Source: Orthonyx spaldingii
Taxonomy: Eukaryota; Chordata; Aves; Passeriformes; Orthonychidae
Direction: 5' to 3'
Length of the DNA: 64,000 nt
NCBI GenBank assembly: GCA_013397795.1
Contig: VZTJ01004286.1
Location: 4,293,734-4,357,733 of the forward strand
Each line of letters starts with the position of its first letter. Positions within the stretch are counted from its first letter, which is position 1. Both the position numbers and the translations under genes were made by a program. The notes beneath the pieces are model-generated. The model searched no databases. It had not been told where the DNA came from and saw only the letters and a list, made by a program, of their open reading frames with translations. This document shows, in pieces, positions 41,573-54,700 of this stretch.

Positions 41573-44500
41573 CAACAATGCAGGTGACAGGCAGAGATGA
41601 GGCAGAGATCTCCCAGTGATCCTCACAGTCACAATTTCTGCAAGAGGTGAACCTGGGGGACTCCTGGGTGGGCGAAGGCAGCTGGGAGACTCCCAGAGGA
41701 TAATGAAATGCCAGGGCTGCATTTGCTCTGACAGGAGGAGCACTGTGAGAGGCAGAGGATGTTTACAGGAAAGGCACCAGGAGGCCATGAACTTAAACCT
41801 CTGGATGTGTCTCTACTTTGGGTCATTCTTCTCCTGGGTGCACATTTACCACCCGGGTCCTCTCCAGAGATGAAAGATGTTTCTTCCCCCACCTCACAAA
41901 AGCACAAACAGATCCCTTTGAACAAAAAAACTCCACAGGAGAAGAGCTTGTTTTGTATCACAAAGAGAAGTCCTGGCTGAACAGGAAGACACATTGCTAA
42001 CATGAAAAGGGCAGCACAGGGAAATGGGTGGAAGATTTCTGTCACAAGTACTGCAGAGCTGCACCCAGAGTCAGACCCAAGGGCCACTCGAGCACCCGAC
42101 TTGAGAGAGAAAACCTGTGCTCAGGGCACGATAGAGAAGATCCCTGCTCCCCTGAAGTCCATCTGCCATTCAGTCAGTCATATGCTGCCGGAAGATTAGA
42201 CAGTGGGACAACAAATGTGACAGACCATTTTTGCTCCCTCCCAATGCCCACCTTGTCTCCATTCAGGTCATCACCCTCTAGAGGCACAACACCAGGAGCA
42301 AGATGTCCCAGTCAAGTGTTTCCTGATGGAAATCGAGACAACAGCAAACAGGAAGCACATGGGAAGCAGGGACCAGCTACCCAACTGAGCACTGGATGTT
42401 CACCCCTCTCCCTGAGACCCACAGCTCTCAGGTCAGTAAAGATTAGGTGAACATCAGTGCAACATTTTGGGCCACTTTGTGTGGCTGATGCAGCAGTTTC
42501 CTCCCCTGCAGATGTTTATGGTACAGCACTGTCCCTACACAAAACACATTCAAAGTCCCTTCAGGAGAGATGTAAGTGGTCCTCAGCCCCTTGCTTGGGA
42601 CGTTTAAAACTCCTGCCTTCCCTTCCCACAATTTGGGGATTTAGAAGTTGCACGAGACAGTTCTCACAAGTGAAACAAGAAGTGTGGAGAGAAATCTTTT
42701 TACTGGGAAAAAGCACAGTAGGACAGATAGTCCCCCTAACTCAGACCCTCCTTTCCAGTGCCCTGCTCCTGCCTTTCACTTGAGCAGGTTTGCTGACCCC
42801 AGTGTAACTTCTCTAGATGTTGCCTCCAACCAAGCTCACTCCAGAGAGCCTGCAAGGCCACTAGAATCCATCCTGGCTATTTACTTACAAGCGAATAATT
42901 GTGATTAATGCTCACAGTGGTGATGTGACCAAGAAGTCACCAGCAGCAGCATCAGGACTGCACAGGAGGTGACTCCAGAAACCACAACTCATCCTTGCTG
43001 CCTACAAGCCATGAGCCTCCAGTGCTTCAAACAAAGGAGGAAGATGAGTAATTTCAGACAAAAGAATGAGCCATCATCAAAACTTCTGATACAAATACCT
43101 GAACTGGATTAGGTACCTGTGCTACAAGTCTCTTTCTTTTTTCTTTTCTTCTTTTTTAAGCTTTTAACATTTTGTTTCCTTCCTCCAGATTTCCAAATTC
43201 CTACTCGTCTCTGAAAGAGCTGAGCTGAAGTATTCCCTGAAGGCTGCTGTTCCCAGCACCTCCCAGATCAAGAAGAACCAGAGATTTCAATAAGTCTTGT
43301 TCCTATTCACTCCACAACCACCCCTATAAATTTCTGTTGCAGTATCTTTCCTTGTCTTCTCAGGCTCTCAAAGCATTTATGTGCTGGACCAGGAAGAAAT
43401 GGAACTCAGCAAATAAAACCTACCCTGAAGATAAATGTAAATATAGAGGGGACAAACTGTCTTTCTGCAGATGTAAAGCCATGCAAGGAGATCAGTCACC
43501 ACTAAGTTGACCTGAATGATGGCCAAGCCAAGCTGTCCCCTGACAGCAAGTTGGGTTTTGTGGTCATGGAGGATAGTTGTCAGGAGTAAGAGATTTCAGC
43601 AGCACTTGCAGCCTGGGAAAAGCTCCTTACACCTGCTCAGGACACGCCATCTGTAGCAGCCTGTTAATGTGCTCTGAAACGATGGTCCCTTCCCTCCTGA
43701 AAGGGCTTGTGCTGATGATACATGAAAGTCGTTCTCTGTCTGAAATGCTGACAGGGGAAGAGTCTTTTAAAAGTGCTCATAAAACCTGCCCAAAGTATCA
43801 GTAATGCACAATGTTGTGATTTAGCACAAACGTGTCCCAGTTCTGTGAAAATATAAGGCAGAAAGTAGAAGTGAAAAACAACCCATGTGACAACAGAAAA
43901 GCAGATCTTGGTCTCCCCTGAAATTCCTGGACAGCTGGAAATCCCTTTGAGAAAATCTGAAATCATTTCCTCTTCTGGAAGGTCAGTGAACAGGTCAAAA
44001 ATGTACCTGTCTTTCCAAAACAAGCATCCTGTTTTCCTGAATGATTCTATGCAACTTAGATTACCCACCCCTTGCTCTTCTGCTCTGAGCCCAGAGCCAC
44101 TTGAAATACAAACACACACGGAAAACCTTCCAACATAGAGAAAACTTGGTCCTGGATGACAAGAGGTTGCCAATTTGCTAAATTGCTATTAAACAACTGA
44201 GTGGGTAAAGTAGATTTCCAGGAGATGGGTGGTACATGGAGGTTCCCTGGCTCACGTCCCACCTGGAAATGCTCCACTGTGCTGGGGCAAGTCCCAGGAG
44301 CAATGGGGTGGGAGGATGTCAACACCTCTCACTCTGCAAATGCTGTGGTTCCAAGGAAGGAAAACAGAAGTGAAACAAAGCCTAGTGGAGCAGGTGGCAG
44401 GAAGAGCAGTCATTTCTCTTCTCCTCCCCCAAACCCATTATTTACAGTAAAGTATAAACCCAAGTGTCCCTAAAAATACAAGTTCAGGCTGTCTGTGGCA

Positions 44501-45196
44501 TCGTCTGACAGCAGCTTGTCTCCAGCTTTCCAAGTCCTACAAGCCCCTACTTCCTCCTCTCATCCCTTTATTTTCAGTGTTTCCATTTTCCTTCCTTTTA
44601 CATATCCTGCTTTTTTCCCTGTTTCATTTCCACCACAGTCCTGGTGAGGGTGGCAAGGCATTCACCTGACACCAGGTATCCCCCTGGTACCTGGTATCAA
44701 TCTGAAAAAGAGGTTGGAGGACTTGATAAAAAACCACTGACCCCAGAGTTTCATCTCGAGAAGGGTGCAGGACTGATGGGAGGGTTTCTCCTTCCCCCAC
44801 CCATTCTTCTCTGACTGTGGCACCTGGACACAACATAAATTAGAGCTAAAAGCACCTAAAAGCATGGAAAATGAAACAGGCTGATTCAGAAAAATCAAAA
44901 GTACATCTCATTTAGTTACTGGGAAATGAATAAATGGCAATTCCAAAGCTACACAATTGTTCCATCCTGTAAAAGAATATATATACTTTAAAGAAAGGGC
45001 AAAAAAGGTGGGCTGAGAACATTCTCCATTTATGCAACTACTTTTTCTAAGACCTGACTGTGCTGCCACACCAGTGTTTAGCAATCTTCCCCTCTTGTCA
45101 TATAGGCAAATGTAAAGATTCACATTTCACAGGTAACTCACTTTTTACTATAGTCCTAAGATTGTGTTTCTGCAAACTTATGTTTTGTTTCTTTAA

Positions 45197-45207
45197 AAAA
45201 AAAAAAG
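45197..45207. repeat. poly-A tract
   Basis: This is a run of about eleven or twelve A on the + strand after TTTGTTTCTTT. It is simple sequence. Confidence 0.7.
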
Positions 45208-47810
45208 GTTAATTGAGCATTGCTGCCATGTAATTATTTACAAATGGGTATCTGCCATGCAAGGCCTCGATTTTCACATATTTTCTACACTACTAAACCT
45301 GACACAAACATTTCAGACTAAAGACTGATTTCCAGCAAGGATTTCCATCATTCCATGATTTTTTTAACATATGAAGGAAGATATCATGCCACCTTTCAAC
45401 CTAGTAACTTGTTTTCTCAACCTTGTCACAGGACAGAGCTCCCACTGTCGTGTCTCGGGCACACTTGAATGGGAAGCTCTTGCAGTGCTCCCGAAAAGCA
45501 CCCCAGGATCCTGCAGGGTTCCTGTGTGAAGAGACCCAGGAGGCTCAGCCTGGAGGGTCTCCTGTCATCCCTCCTCAGGCAGGAATGAGGGCAGGGTGCC
45601 TTCCAGGGGCTATTCCATTCTATTTATTCCTTCTGATGTCTGCGCTGTGGCACTCCAGGAGAGGCAGCTTTGCTTTCAGACAGGCTCAACCATCTCCCAC
45701 CTGTCCCAAAAGCACTGAGACTTACCCCAGCACTCAGGCACACGATTGTCTAGGCACAGCCTGGTTTTCTGGCTACAGATGACATTTGGGAATGGCTCTT
45801 GCTTACACAAAAACCCCTCAGTGTTCACTTGCAAGCCCCCTTTCCCCTCACACACGGTGCTACCACAGCACAAGTGCACAATGCACCGTGCCCTTCCATG
45901 CCTGCCAAACCACACTTTAACATGCTGACCACACACATTCCTTGCCTTCCAGAGCAAAACCCTCTGTGCTCAGCTTGGACTAAAGAGATACCAATCCTTC
46001 ACGATTTTATCCCAGCTTCCTCAGGAACGAGCCAGGATTTGACTCACGTGGGTGCATGCATGCGTGCACTCGTGAGCTTTAACGCTATTAGCTAACTTCA
46101 AAGACATCAAAGATAATTATTTTCTACCAACTTCATGGCAACAGGTAGCAAAGGATGCTGGACGTAGCCTTTCACAAGGTTTATCTCCAACAGCTTTTAA
46201 TCCTGCTGGCCCCTTTCTCCAGTCAATTATAGCAGCCTCAGTGTTGCCAAAAAAGTAATGGGAGTGAGAGACTATAGGTATAAGCAGACATAATAGAATC
46301 CTAATTTAATTAGAGAAGTACTCAATCAACCAAGAGACATAAATACAAAGGAAACCAGGTTTATTAGTTCTGGTACTTGCAGAAATGCCCATTTCATTCC
46401 TGATTACTGGGGGAGGGATAAAACAGATAAAACAGATCAGTAATCTTAACAGCACAGTTCTGGTTTGCTCTTTCAGAAAAAGTTAATTACAAAACCAACC
46501 AAAACTCAAGAGCTTCTAGAACCACAGCGCTCACGATGGGCAAGCAACTGAGCTCATTGTGGAGGGAGCCAGGTTCTGGCTTAACTCTGGTTACAGAAAA
46601 CAAACTACAGCTGGACCAGCCTTATGGGAAGAAGTTTTCAACCCCAGTTCTCAGGTTGGATTTAGATCAGTGCTTCCCAGCAATTCTGGTATCTCACTTT
46701 CCCCTGTGTAAGAGGAAGGACAGGATCACTGGGTGTCACAATGCACTCCAAGAGGCTTTGAGAAGGAAAAGGTGAAGGCAGCAACTCCCCAGGCAGCACT
46801 TTTGAGTTAGAAAGCTCCATCCTTTGCTACCCCATCCTCATTTGGGGCTGGCAGGTTCAGAGCCAGTGGGTGTGTGTAACATTTGTGCTTTAATGCCTGA
46901 GAATTTAACAGTGCAAAGTGACTAACGAGGGGCTGGGGAACTATTTGGAGATTAACTAACTGATTTCACATTAGGAAAGAGCAGGTTGTAATTTTAGGAT
47001 TAGAAAGCTGTATTTTGGATGTCAATACCTTGCGTGAGAAAGGGGCCAGAAGCAGTGGCACAATGACGCTCTAATCCATCCTCAAGGAACCAAGAGAGCA
47101 AGCAGGGAATGAGCCATCCGTGCCAAGAAATACCAAAAAAATATAATAAATCCACTGCCAACACCAAGTTCTGTGTTATCCTGTAACAAGAGGTGGGCTA
47201 ACATGCACCTCTGTGCAGACTCCCACTGCCTTCACTGGGATTATCCAGTGAAGATACAGGATTTCAGTGCCTACCCAGCAATGTGGCAGAGTTCACCTCA
47301 CCATCAGATGGATCCAAGAGGAGTCCTCCACCACACAACCATCCCCACCTCTGCCTGCAGCCTCCAGTTACTGCTGGCAGCACTGACAGGTACCAAAAAA
47401 AATAATAATTAAATGCCAGACAGAGAAAAATATATGGGAATATATATGGGAAGTCATGTGGTGAGACTGTCTGAGCATCCCATTCTGGCACTAATTTAGC
47501 AAGACCGAGACCACACAACCACACTGCTCCTTCTTCCACCCCTGCCTCAGTTTAAATGAGGTATTTAACCAGCCCCAGAGGATTGTGGCCTTTCTCACAT
47601 CCCAAGAAGTCCCAGCTTCACTGTGCCCTCTGGGTTTATCCCTGCAGGATAAGGAGAGACCCTTTACTACAACATGGCAAAGTCCTCAGCACCTTGCATG
47701 GGTGCATCTCCACCAGCTCAGCCTTTTGTAAGCCTCCAATAAAAACCAGTGGATCCCATTGCCTCAGCAAAGCTGTAGGGGAGCAGTGGATCACTTTTAA
47801 CACTTACCAT

Positions 47811-47884
47811 ACATAGATATATATTTTTTTTCCATCCATGTACACAGATATCCACTCATATATATGTATCTATACACAATATAC
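47811..47884. repeat. AT-rich (TATA/TATG) low-complexity stretch
   Basis: Imperfect TAGATATATAT, CATATATATGTATC and ACAATATACG units surround a T8 run. This is simple-sequence DNA within the large intron; a shorter GGAATATATATGGG unit lies nearby at 47436-47452. Confidence 0.7.
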
Positions 47885-49407
47885 GCAAAGTGCTGAATCA
47901 GCACATCCTGGTTTCCCATTGTTGCTGCTGGCTCATCGGGATAACCCCCAGAGGAGTCAGGGATGAAGCTGGATAAAGCCATGACTACTGAAGAAGAAAA
48001 ACATTCCTCTTGCTGCCTGCTGTATCCAGGGCACTGTCTGAAGGTACATTAAACACAATATTTATCTTACCAGGCACTCAGGGGTTTATGTTTTGAGACT
48101 TTTTAACTTTCAGTTAGAGGGAATTTTGCAGGTTCATAGAAAGAAAAAAACTCACTGTAAGGTGAACATAATTTACCAATACATGTTTCATTTGATTTGG
48201 TTTGTTTGTCCTCTTTCCTTCCTTTTTTCATCCAGTTTTTCCTCTTTCTGCTCACCACTTTCAGTTTACACTACTTAAAATTTACAAAGTTCGAAACAAA
48301 TAAAGCCAGACTGAAAATACACAGTCAGTCTTCAATGCTGCAGAGGTTAAAAATAGGCTTTAAACCAGCTAATGTCAGCATCAGCATGAAAGAAAGGACA
48401 CCCTGACAGCTCTAATTATTACATTCTCTTGTTTTGCACTTCTGAAGAGCAGCAATTAAATCTCTGCTTGGGCTTATAAGGAAAAAGTAAAGTGCTCTGC
48501 ACCTGCAAAACGGATTCTGTTCCATGGGAGGATTTCAGCTCCCCAAAGCACATTATCCAGGGCAGCCTGCAGAACAAAACCCATCCTCCCCTTTCCAGCC
48601 ACTGAGGATTTTGCTGCCGGTTCACGGGGAAGAATACTAATAATGGCAACCCCTCCTCTGCTGCCTTTGCTGGATAGATTTCTTTAAGAAAAAGCTCACC
48701 ATTTCTGGACAAAACCGCTGCAGACTCTGTATGTGCAATGCCTGAAACTGCCATATGGTGATAAGAGTAGTTTTATTCATAATCATTTTTACTGCAGTAG
48801 CCTCAGGGGACTTGAACTAGGTCACTTCCCCATCAAGGCTCACTACAAGCCGTTAAATAAGTGGTGCACACAAGGTCCTTTAAGCATCTTGTATAAACGA
48901 GTCATTCTGTTCATTAAAAAAGGAGAAGAGAAACAAGCACTGCAGTTTATGAAAACTATTTTCTGCCACTCATAAATATAAATTCTTCGATGCTCAGTAA
49001 CGTCAGTGTTTGCAGCTGTTCCCTCAGCAGCATGGAGGGTCTCTTGCTTATTCCAACTACCTGTCTTTGGGACACTCGCTAGTCTCAGAGACCTCTACTC
49101 TTGTTAAATCTGGCTGGGATGAGCTGGGACGTTGGAAATCTCCTTGCCTCCGAGACAGAGGAGACTTGCTGATAACCATGCCAGTGGCAACAGTTTCATT
49201 TCTTTGGGAAATTCTGCTAGAAAGCACATCATCCCTTTCATGCTCAATTCCAGGCTGGCACCAAGTAAATATAGCTTAAAAAACCCCAAGAATCCCATAA
49301 CAAAAGAGAAGAAACCCCCCCCACAAAAACCTCAAGAAACTATGTGAAAACAAAGTCAAGCCTCTCCATGGAAAACTAACTTTCAATTTGCAGAAAAATT
49401 GTTGGTT

Positions 49408-49428
49408 TTTTTTTTTGTTTTTTTTCCT
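49408..49428. repeat. T-rich tract
   Basis: Two T runs on the + strand are separated by a single G (TTTTTTTTTTGTTTTTTTT type). It is simple sequence. Confidence 0.75.
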
Positions 49429-51671
49429 AACGCAAACCAGTTTTGAGCAAAAGCGTCTGGGCATCTCCCTTCCGTGACGAAGGGAGGACTTGGTATGCAC
49501 CAAAGGACGGGCAGGCACCAGCTGGGATGCCAGGAGAAGAAAGGCACAGTGTTTCCATAAAGCCAGTGGAAAAAAAAATATAGCTGGGAACATTTTTCTG
49601 GCAGAAAACGTTCACTTATGGAAGCAAAGCACTGACAGCCAAGGAGAAAGCTGAGCTCGCTGAGCCAGCTCTCCCGCTCCCAGGGACACCTGCAAGTTGT
49701 CTTCTGTGGGAGCAGCCGGATGGGGACATAAATAAGGCTGCCTGGGCTCTGTCCCCAAACCCAAGTGATCGCTAATGCCTTCCACTCGATCTCAGCGAGT
49801 TTCACATCAGCCACGACCCAAGGATCTTGGATCTCCTCATGGAAAAAGACAAATTCTGCGTGGAGATGGACCAGCCTTTCCCACCCTACCTGAAATGCCG
49901 CCCCGGGAAGCCAATTTAGATCCTGCCTAACACAGTCAACAATCTGCTGAAAATATTTTCATCATCTTTTCCCAGGCTGAGGAAAGGACTGAGCATGCCC
50001 CAAGGCTCAGGCAGCTCCTCCAGCCTGGCTAAAAACTGCTGTTCTAATAAAAGACATTACCTCTCACTACAAACCTGGGGTTCTTCTGTCCCTGGTTCAG
50101 TGAAGCTACAGCCAACACTACTTCTAAATGCTTTGCTGACTAGGTACACAAAAAGATTTAAAGAAAAAAGCTACCTCTACTCCACATAGTTTAAATTTAC
50201 TCCTAATTTTACAGGTCTTGAAAACTTTTAATGCAGTTTATCATTCTGGGAAAAAAATGACTTATCCCTATTAAGCTCACTGTGCAAAACAAAAATGCCA
50301 TACTCCTCCTTGACTCAGCCCTCGACTGCTGACCTTACAATGGAGCAAAACAATGTGATAACATCCTTGCAAGGTACTTCATCACAGTAATAATGTCACC
50401 CAAGATAACTCAAGGGTGTGCTTCTGGTGTTTGTCTTTACCCTGTAAGTCACGAGTTTATCTGCTGGCTGCACGGGCCAAGAATAAAGGAGCATATTTGA
50501 AGGTGCACGTCAAGGGGAGCCCCGCTCGCGGGAGGCCTCGCATTCCTCCTGTCACACAAACTGCTCTGCAGTTGCTGCTGGGCTGTGGCACATGGTGGGA
50601 CAGGGGCAAACACCCACAGCCAGCGTGTCCTCCAGGAGCTCCCGCTGCCCAGCAGGACCTGGCACCACTGCAGAGCATCACCGGGCCTCGGGAAGCTGAA
50701 GAGGATCAGTGACAAACTCACGAAGCAACTCAAGAGTTTAACTCATGAAACGGGGGAAGTACAGATGAAAAAAAGCCCAACCCCACGAATGTTAGAGCCA
50801 GCAGCTCTGCCTGTCCTTACACCAGGACTCTGACTTTTCCCACTGCTTTTCTCATCCAGAGGGCTGTGTGCCTGACAGCATGCCATGACCACCAACAGCC
50901 CCAGTGCAAACAGGATTGCCATGATGTTCCACAAAGTACCTTAGTCTTTCTTAGCACTAGCACTAAAAATCTAGTACTTCAGTTTTTCTGGGTGCAGAAC
51001 ACCTGCTTTATTTTTAAAACCTAATGTTTATCCCGACAGATTTCCTCCAACAGTGGTGTAATAGATTTCATACCTTATGGAGGTGTTACAAAAGTCATAC
51101 TGACTCTAAGCAATACCACTTATCAATTCCAGGTAGATTGCTCTTCTGTCAACACAGGGATGGAAGTTAAAGTAAGTCCTGAAAGATGTTCTTTTTTTGG
51201 CAGGTCTTATGAGCCAGCTCAGCACATTCCCATCTCCTGCTTCGTCTAAAAATAATAAACCTTCTGAAGCGAGCAGTGGGGATGATGTGTGCTGAGCTCA
51301 GGCATGCGGCGTGCCCGGCCAGCCCTGCTGCTCCCACCTCCAGCCCTGCCTGGGAAACACCAGTGCCTTGAACCAGGAATGGTGTCCAGCCAGTGCTGCC
51401 AAAAAAAGGTCATGGTGCTCAGTGTGATGTTCCCTTGGCTTCCCAGTGATTAATCACTGCCCACAGGCAAACGGAACACACACCACATCCCGGTACTGAT
51501 GGTGCAGAAATCAGATATTCATCTGGCCTGACGGTGGGGATGTCACCCGGTCACCCACTTCACATGTGGGGACAGTGGGAAAGCAGCAGAGCTAAACCAA
51601 GACAGTTCCTCACACCTGCTGACTCCACGGACAAAAACAGCACCCTGACTTTTTCAGATGTGCAAGGGTAC

Positions 51672-51750
51672 AAGTTGGAAGTGACCTCCATCTGGTCCAA
51701 GCCCTGCCCCAGGCAGGGCCACCACAGATCATGACCACCCAGGTGCTGGA
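51672..51750 (-). mobile_element. possible decayed CR1 fragment
   Basis: AAGTTGGAAGTGACCTCCAT, CTGGTCCAAGCCCTGCCCC, AGGCAGGGCCACC and CCCAGGTGCTGGA resemble the antisense CR1 blocks GTTGGAAGGGACCTC, TGGTCCAACCCCCCTGCTC, AGCAGGGTCACC. The terminal octamer repeat is missing. It could be an old copy or chance similarity. Confidence 0.45.
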
Positions 51751-54700
51751 GCTGACCCACAGGAGGGAGCAGGGCAGCAGCACAGAGATGCTGGTGGACA
51801 CTCCGTCAGCCACCATGGTGACCCTCATCCACCTCCTCGAGGTCAACAGCATGCCCTAGTAGCTAGTTGTAAATTCAGACTTCCAACAAAGCCAAGAGCT
51901 ATCAAATTTTAATGCTCTATTAATGGCACAGCTCTATCTGAATTCCAGGAGGCATTCTGCAGCTAGTAAACCTAATCTTCTACCCACGACTTTTCAATTT
52001 GCTGCTGTGATATAGGTGCATTCTGCTCCCTGAACAGCAAGAATGAGATTGCCCTCTCCTTCTGTGTGATAGAAGAGCACCCGTCCCACTTACAGTCGTT
52101 TCTGCCCATCTATTTCTTGCAAATACACTACTGAACACACTCTGGGATTCTCCTATAACAGGGTGTGAGAACACAGTGGTTCATGAGAGCAATTTTTTCA
52201 TTACAGTCATTTGCTCCCTGACTCCTAAGCCATTTAGTGTAGATGCACAGCGCTCGCAAGAGAAAATGGTCTCAATCTTACAGAAGATCCTTATTTGAAC
52301 CTTAATCCCAGGACTGATGCCATTTATTCACAAAGGTATCAAGAAGAAAATAGATATTAAGAGATCAAGAAGAACAAGAAAAGACTACAGAAAGAGCTTT
52401 GCTCCTTGCACAGGCAATGGGCACGAGCAATATGCAAGGTCCACCACCAGACCCTTTTGTGATGGTCACTTGTCTATCAGAGAAGTCCCTCACTCATCCC
52501 TTCACATCACTGCTGCCTTTTTGTTCTCAGAGACCCCATCTCTGGCTGTTCTCAAAGCAGGCAGGAAAAGCAGAGCTGACTGGGTAAAACGCTGTTTATT
52601 TAGGAGGCACAATTGAACCCTCACGCTACGCTGAGCTCAGCTGACCTGACACATCAAAGCCTCTGACGGCTTTCCAAGTGCTGACAGCACTTGCAGAAGC
52701 ACCAGGACATACAACACCACTGACAACTCCACAGACACAGATGAGAGGGGAGAAGAAACCACAAAAAGTGATGCTTACCAAAGAGGAGGATGGTTTTGGC
52801 ACAACAGGGCACTTACAATGCTGTGATGGTCGTCCCTGACGTGACCACCAGCTCTCCCTGGACCAAAAGTGATCACTTTGTCAGTAAGAGCAGGAGAGCA
52901 GGGTATGTAACAGCCAAGGCTTTTTGGGTGACACATTACCTGGCTATGGTTGAACTCAGCATGGTTTGGGGTCAGAGCATGGTACCCACTGGGCTTTGCT
53001 GCTCACTGGGAAAAAGGGACCCCAAGTCCTGCTGCTCCTACAGCAAGCCCATCCCACTGCATACACTCTTGATAGAAAATAACATATCTTTGGACATTTG
53101 GGAGATGAAGGAGCAACAGAATTTAGTCATTCCTCCCAACACAGGGAATATGTTTTAAGGAAACAGCCAAAAAAGCAAAGGGGGATAAGGAGAGGGATGC
53201 AAAGCAATTGTCTCATAGAGTTTAGTCTTTAATTAAAAGGGTTGAGCAGAATGTTTCAAACACCACATGGGTATAATTTAGAGAGCAGTTTGTAAGATGA
53301 GTTTTCATCTTCAGCGTGGGCTTTCATGTATTGACAACAAATAGAATTTTTACATTATTTCCATGAACAGCAGCCTTTGTAAAAATCCCAGCTTTTTCAT
53401 AGTGGCACAGCCGAGGTTCATATCAAACCATCTGTACAAAAGTCATTCTGTGAAGATCACAGCTAAGTCCCAGGTATTTGGTCAAAAAAAGCAGCATCTT
53501 TCAAAGCCACTCTGGAAAAGGACTCTCATTTTCTTGAAGTAAGAAGTCTGTGATGCAGACAGGTACGGACAGAGCAGGACCTGGCCTGGGGACACATGTA
53601 TGCCACAAACTGTGGAGGATACGGGGAGATCTCTGATCCCACCTATTCCACTTCTTTTAAAACCAGCACTAAGTTTTTCTATCCATACCAGTATATTTTG
53701 AAGATTCTTCCAGAACACCTCCAGCTAAATTCATCTCTCACCTGCTCATCCTCTCCTGTGCTCTCCTTGTGGGGCCACAGCAAGACTGAGCAGTGTGGTC
53801 CCTAACAGAACATACCATGTTGTAATTAGTGCAACATCAGTACCAGATTGCAGTGTTGTGTCACAGGAACCCACCCTTTCCTTTATGGGATGCACTTCAG
53901 AGCACAAGGCTGCTCCTGTAACCAAGTGTATTCTCAAACAACAAACTGACACGCTTCCCAGGTTTTAAATCCTGTTCCCGTGTCGGGGCACATGCCATAA
54001 GTTCATGGGAGCAAGAGCAGCCCCTGCTCCCTCACAGGAACAGTACCCTCACTAGCCCCAAGCCATCCATGCACTGCCAAAAACGGGTTCAGGACTGAGT
54101 CTTCTCCATGAGGGATGTGGTCTCCTCCAAGAGCTACAGGAATGCAGAGCCAGTGCCAGCACTCAGAGCTGTCACAGCCACATGAAGGTAGTGAAAGTCC
54201 TCCTCAGTCACAGGCACATCTGCCTGCAGAGATCCACACCTCTGCAGCAGAGGGCCTGGGTCCCACATCACCCCTCTCTTAACGCACCTACTACACCAAG
54301 AACCTCCCCAGAGCTTCACAAGATTGACAATCCTGTTCCACAACTCCTTGGGGAGTCAGAAGGAGTAGCTAGAAAATGTGGTTTTGGCGTCAGTTAGCCA
54401 AGAATTGTATTAAAGTGAGCAATGTCAGTGTTGGGCTGACGATACCGATGAGCCAAGGGAGGCACAGAAAGGTCAACAGCCCCAATCATACCAAAACCAC
54501 GTCACACAGCAAAAACATTCAGCTCTTCAAGCCTAGTCCTGTGCTTTGACCACACACATCTGATCCTTTTCAAGCTGTAGCCCACTGGGCGTTATCTGAC
54601 TAATCCTGCAGCAAAGAAAGCCCAAAAGTTCCCTTTTCCATAGACAAAAGTTTTTCATCACCACAGCTCAATGACTTATATAGCAAAAAAAGTCACAAGG

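Noticed and set aside
51731..51859. + strand frame MTTQVLELTHRREQG... ending at a TAG near 51859
   Set aside because: It is short and GC-rich, lacks a recognisable family, and overlaps a possible decayed CR1 fragment. No splice context was convincing.
52790..53158. 122-codon + frame
   Set aside because: No signal, domain or codon bias. Length is within chance for 36 kb of intron.
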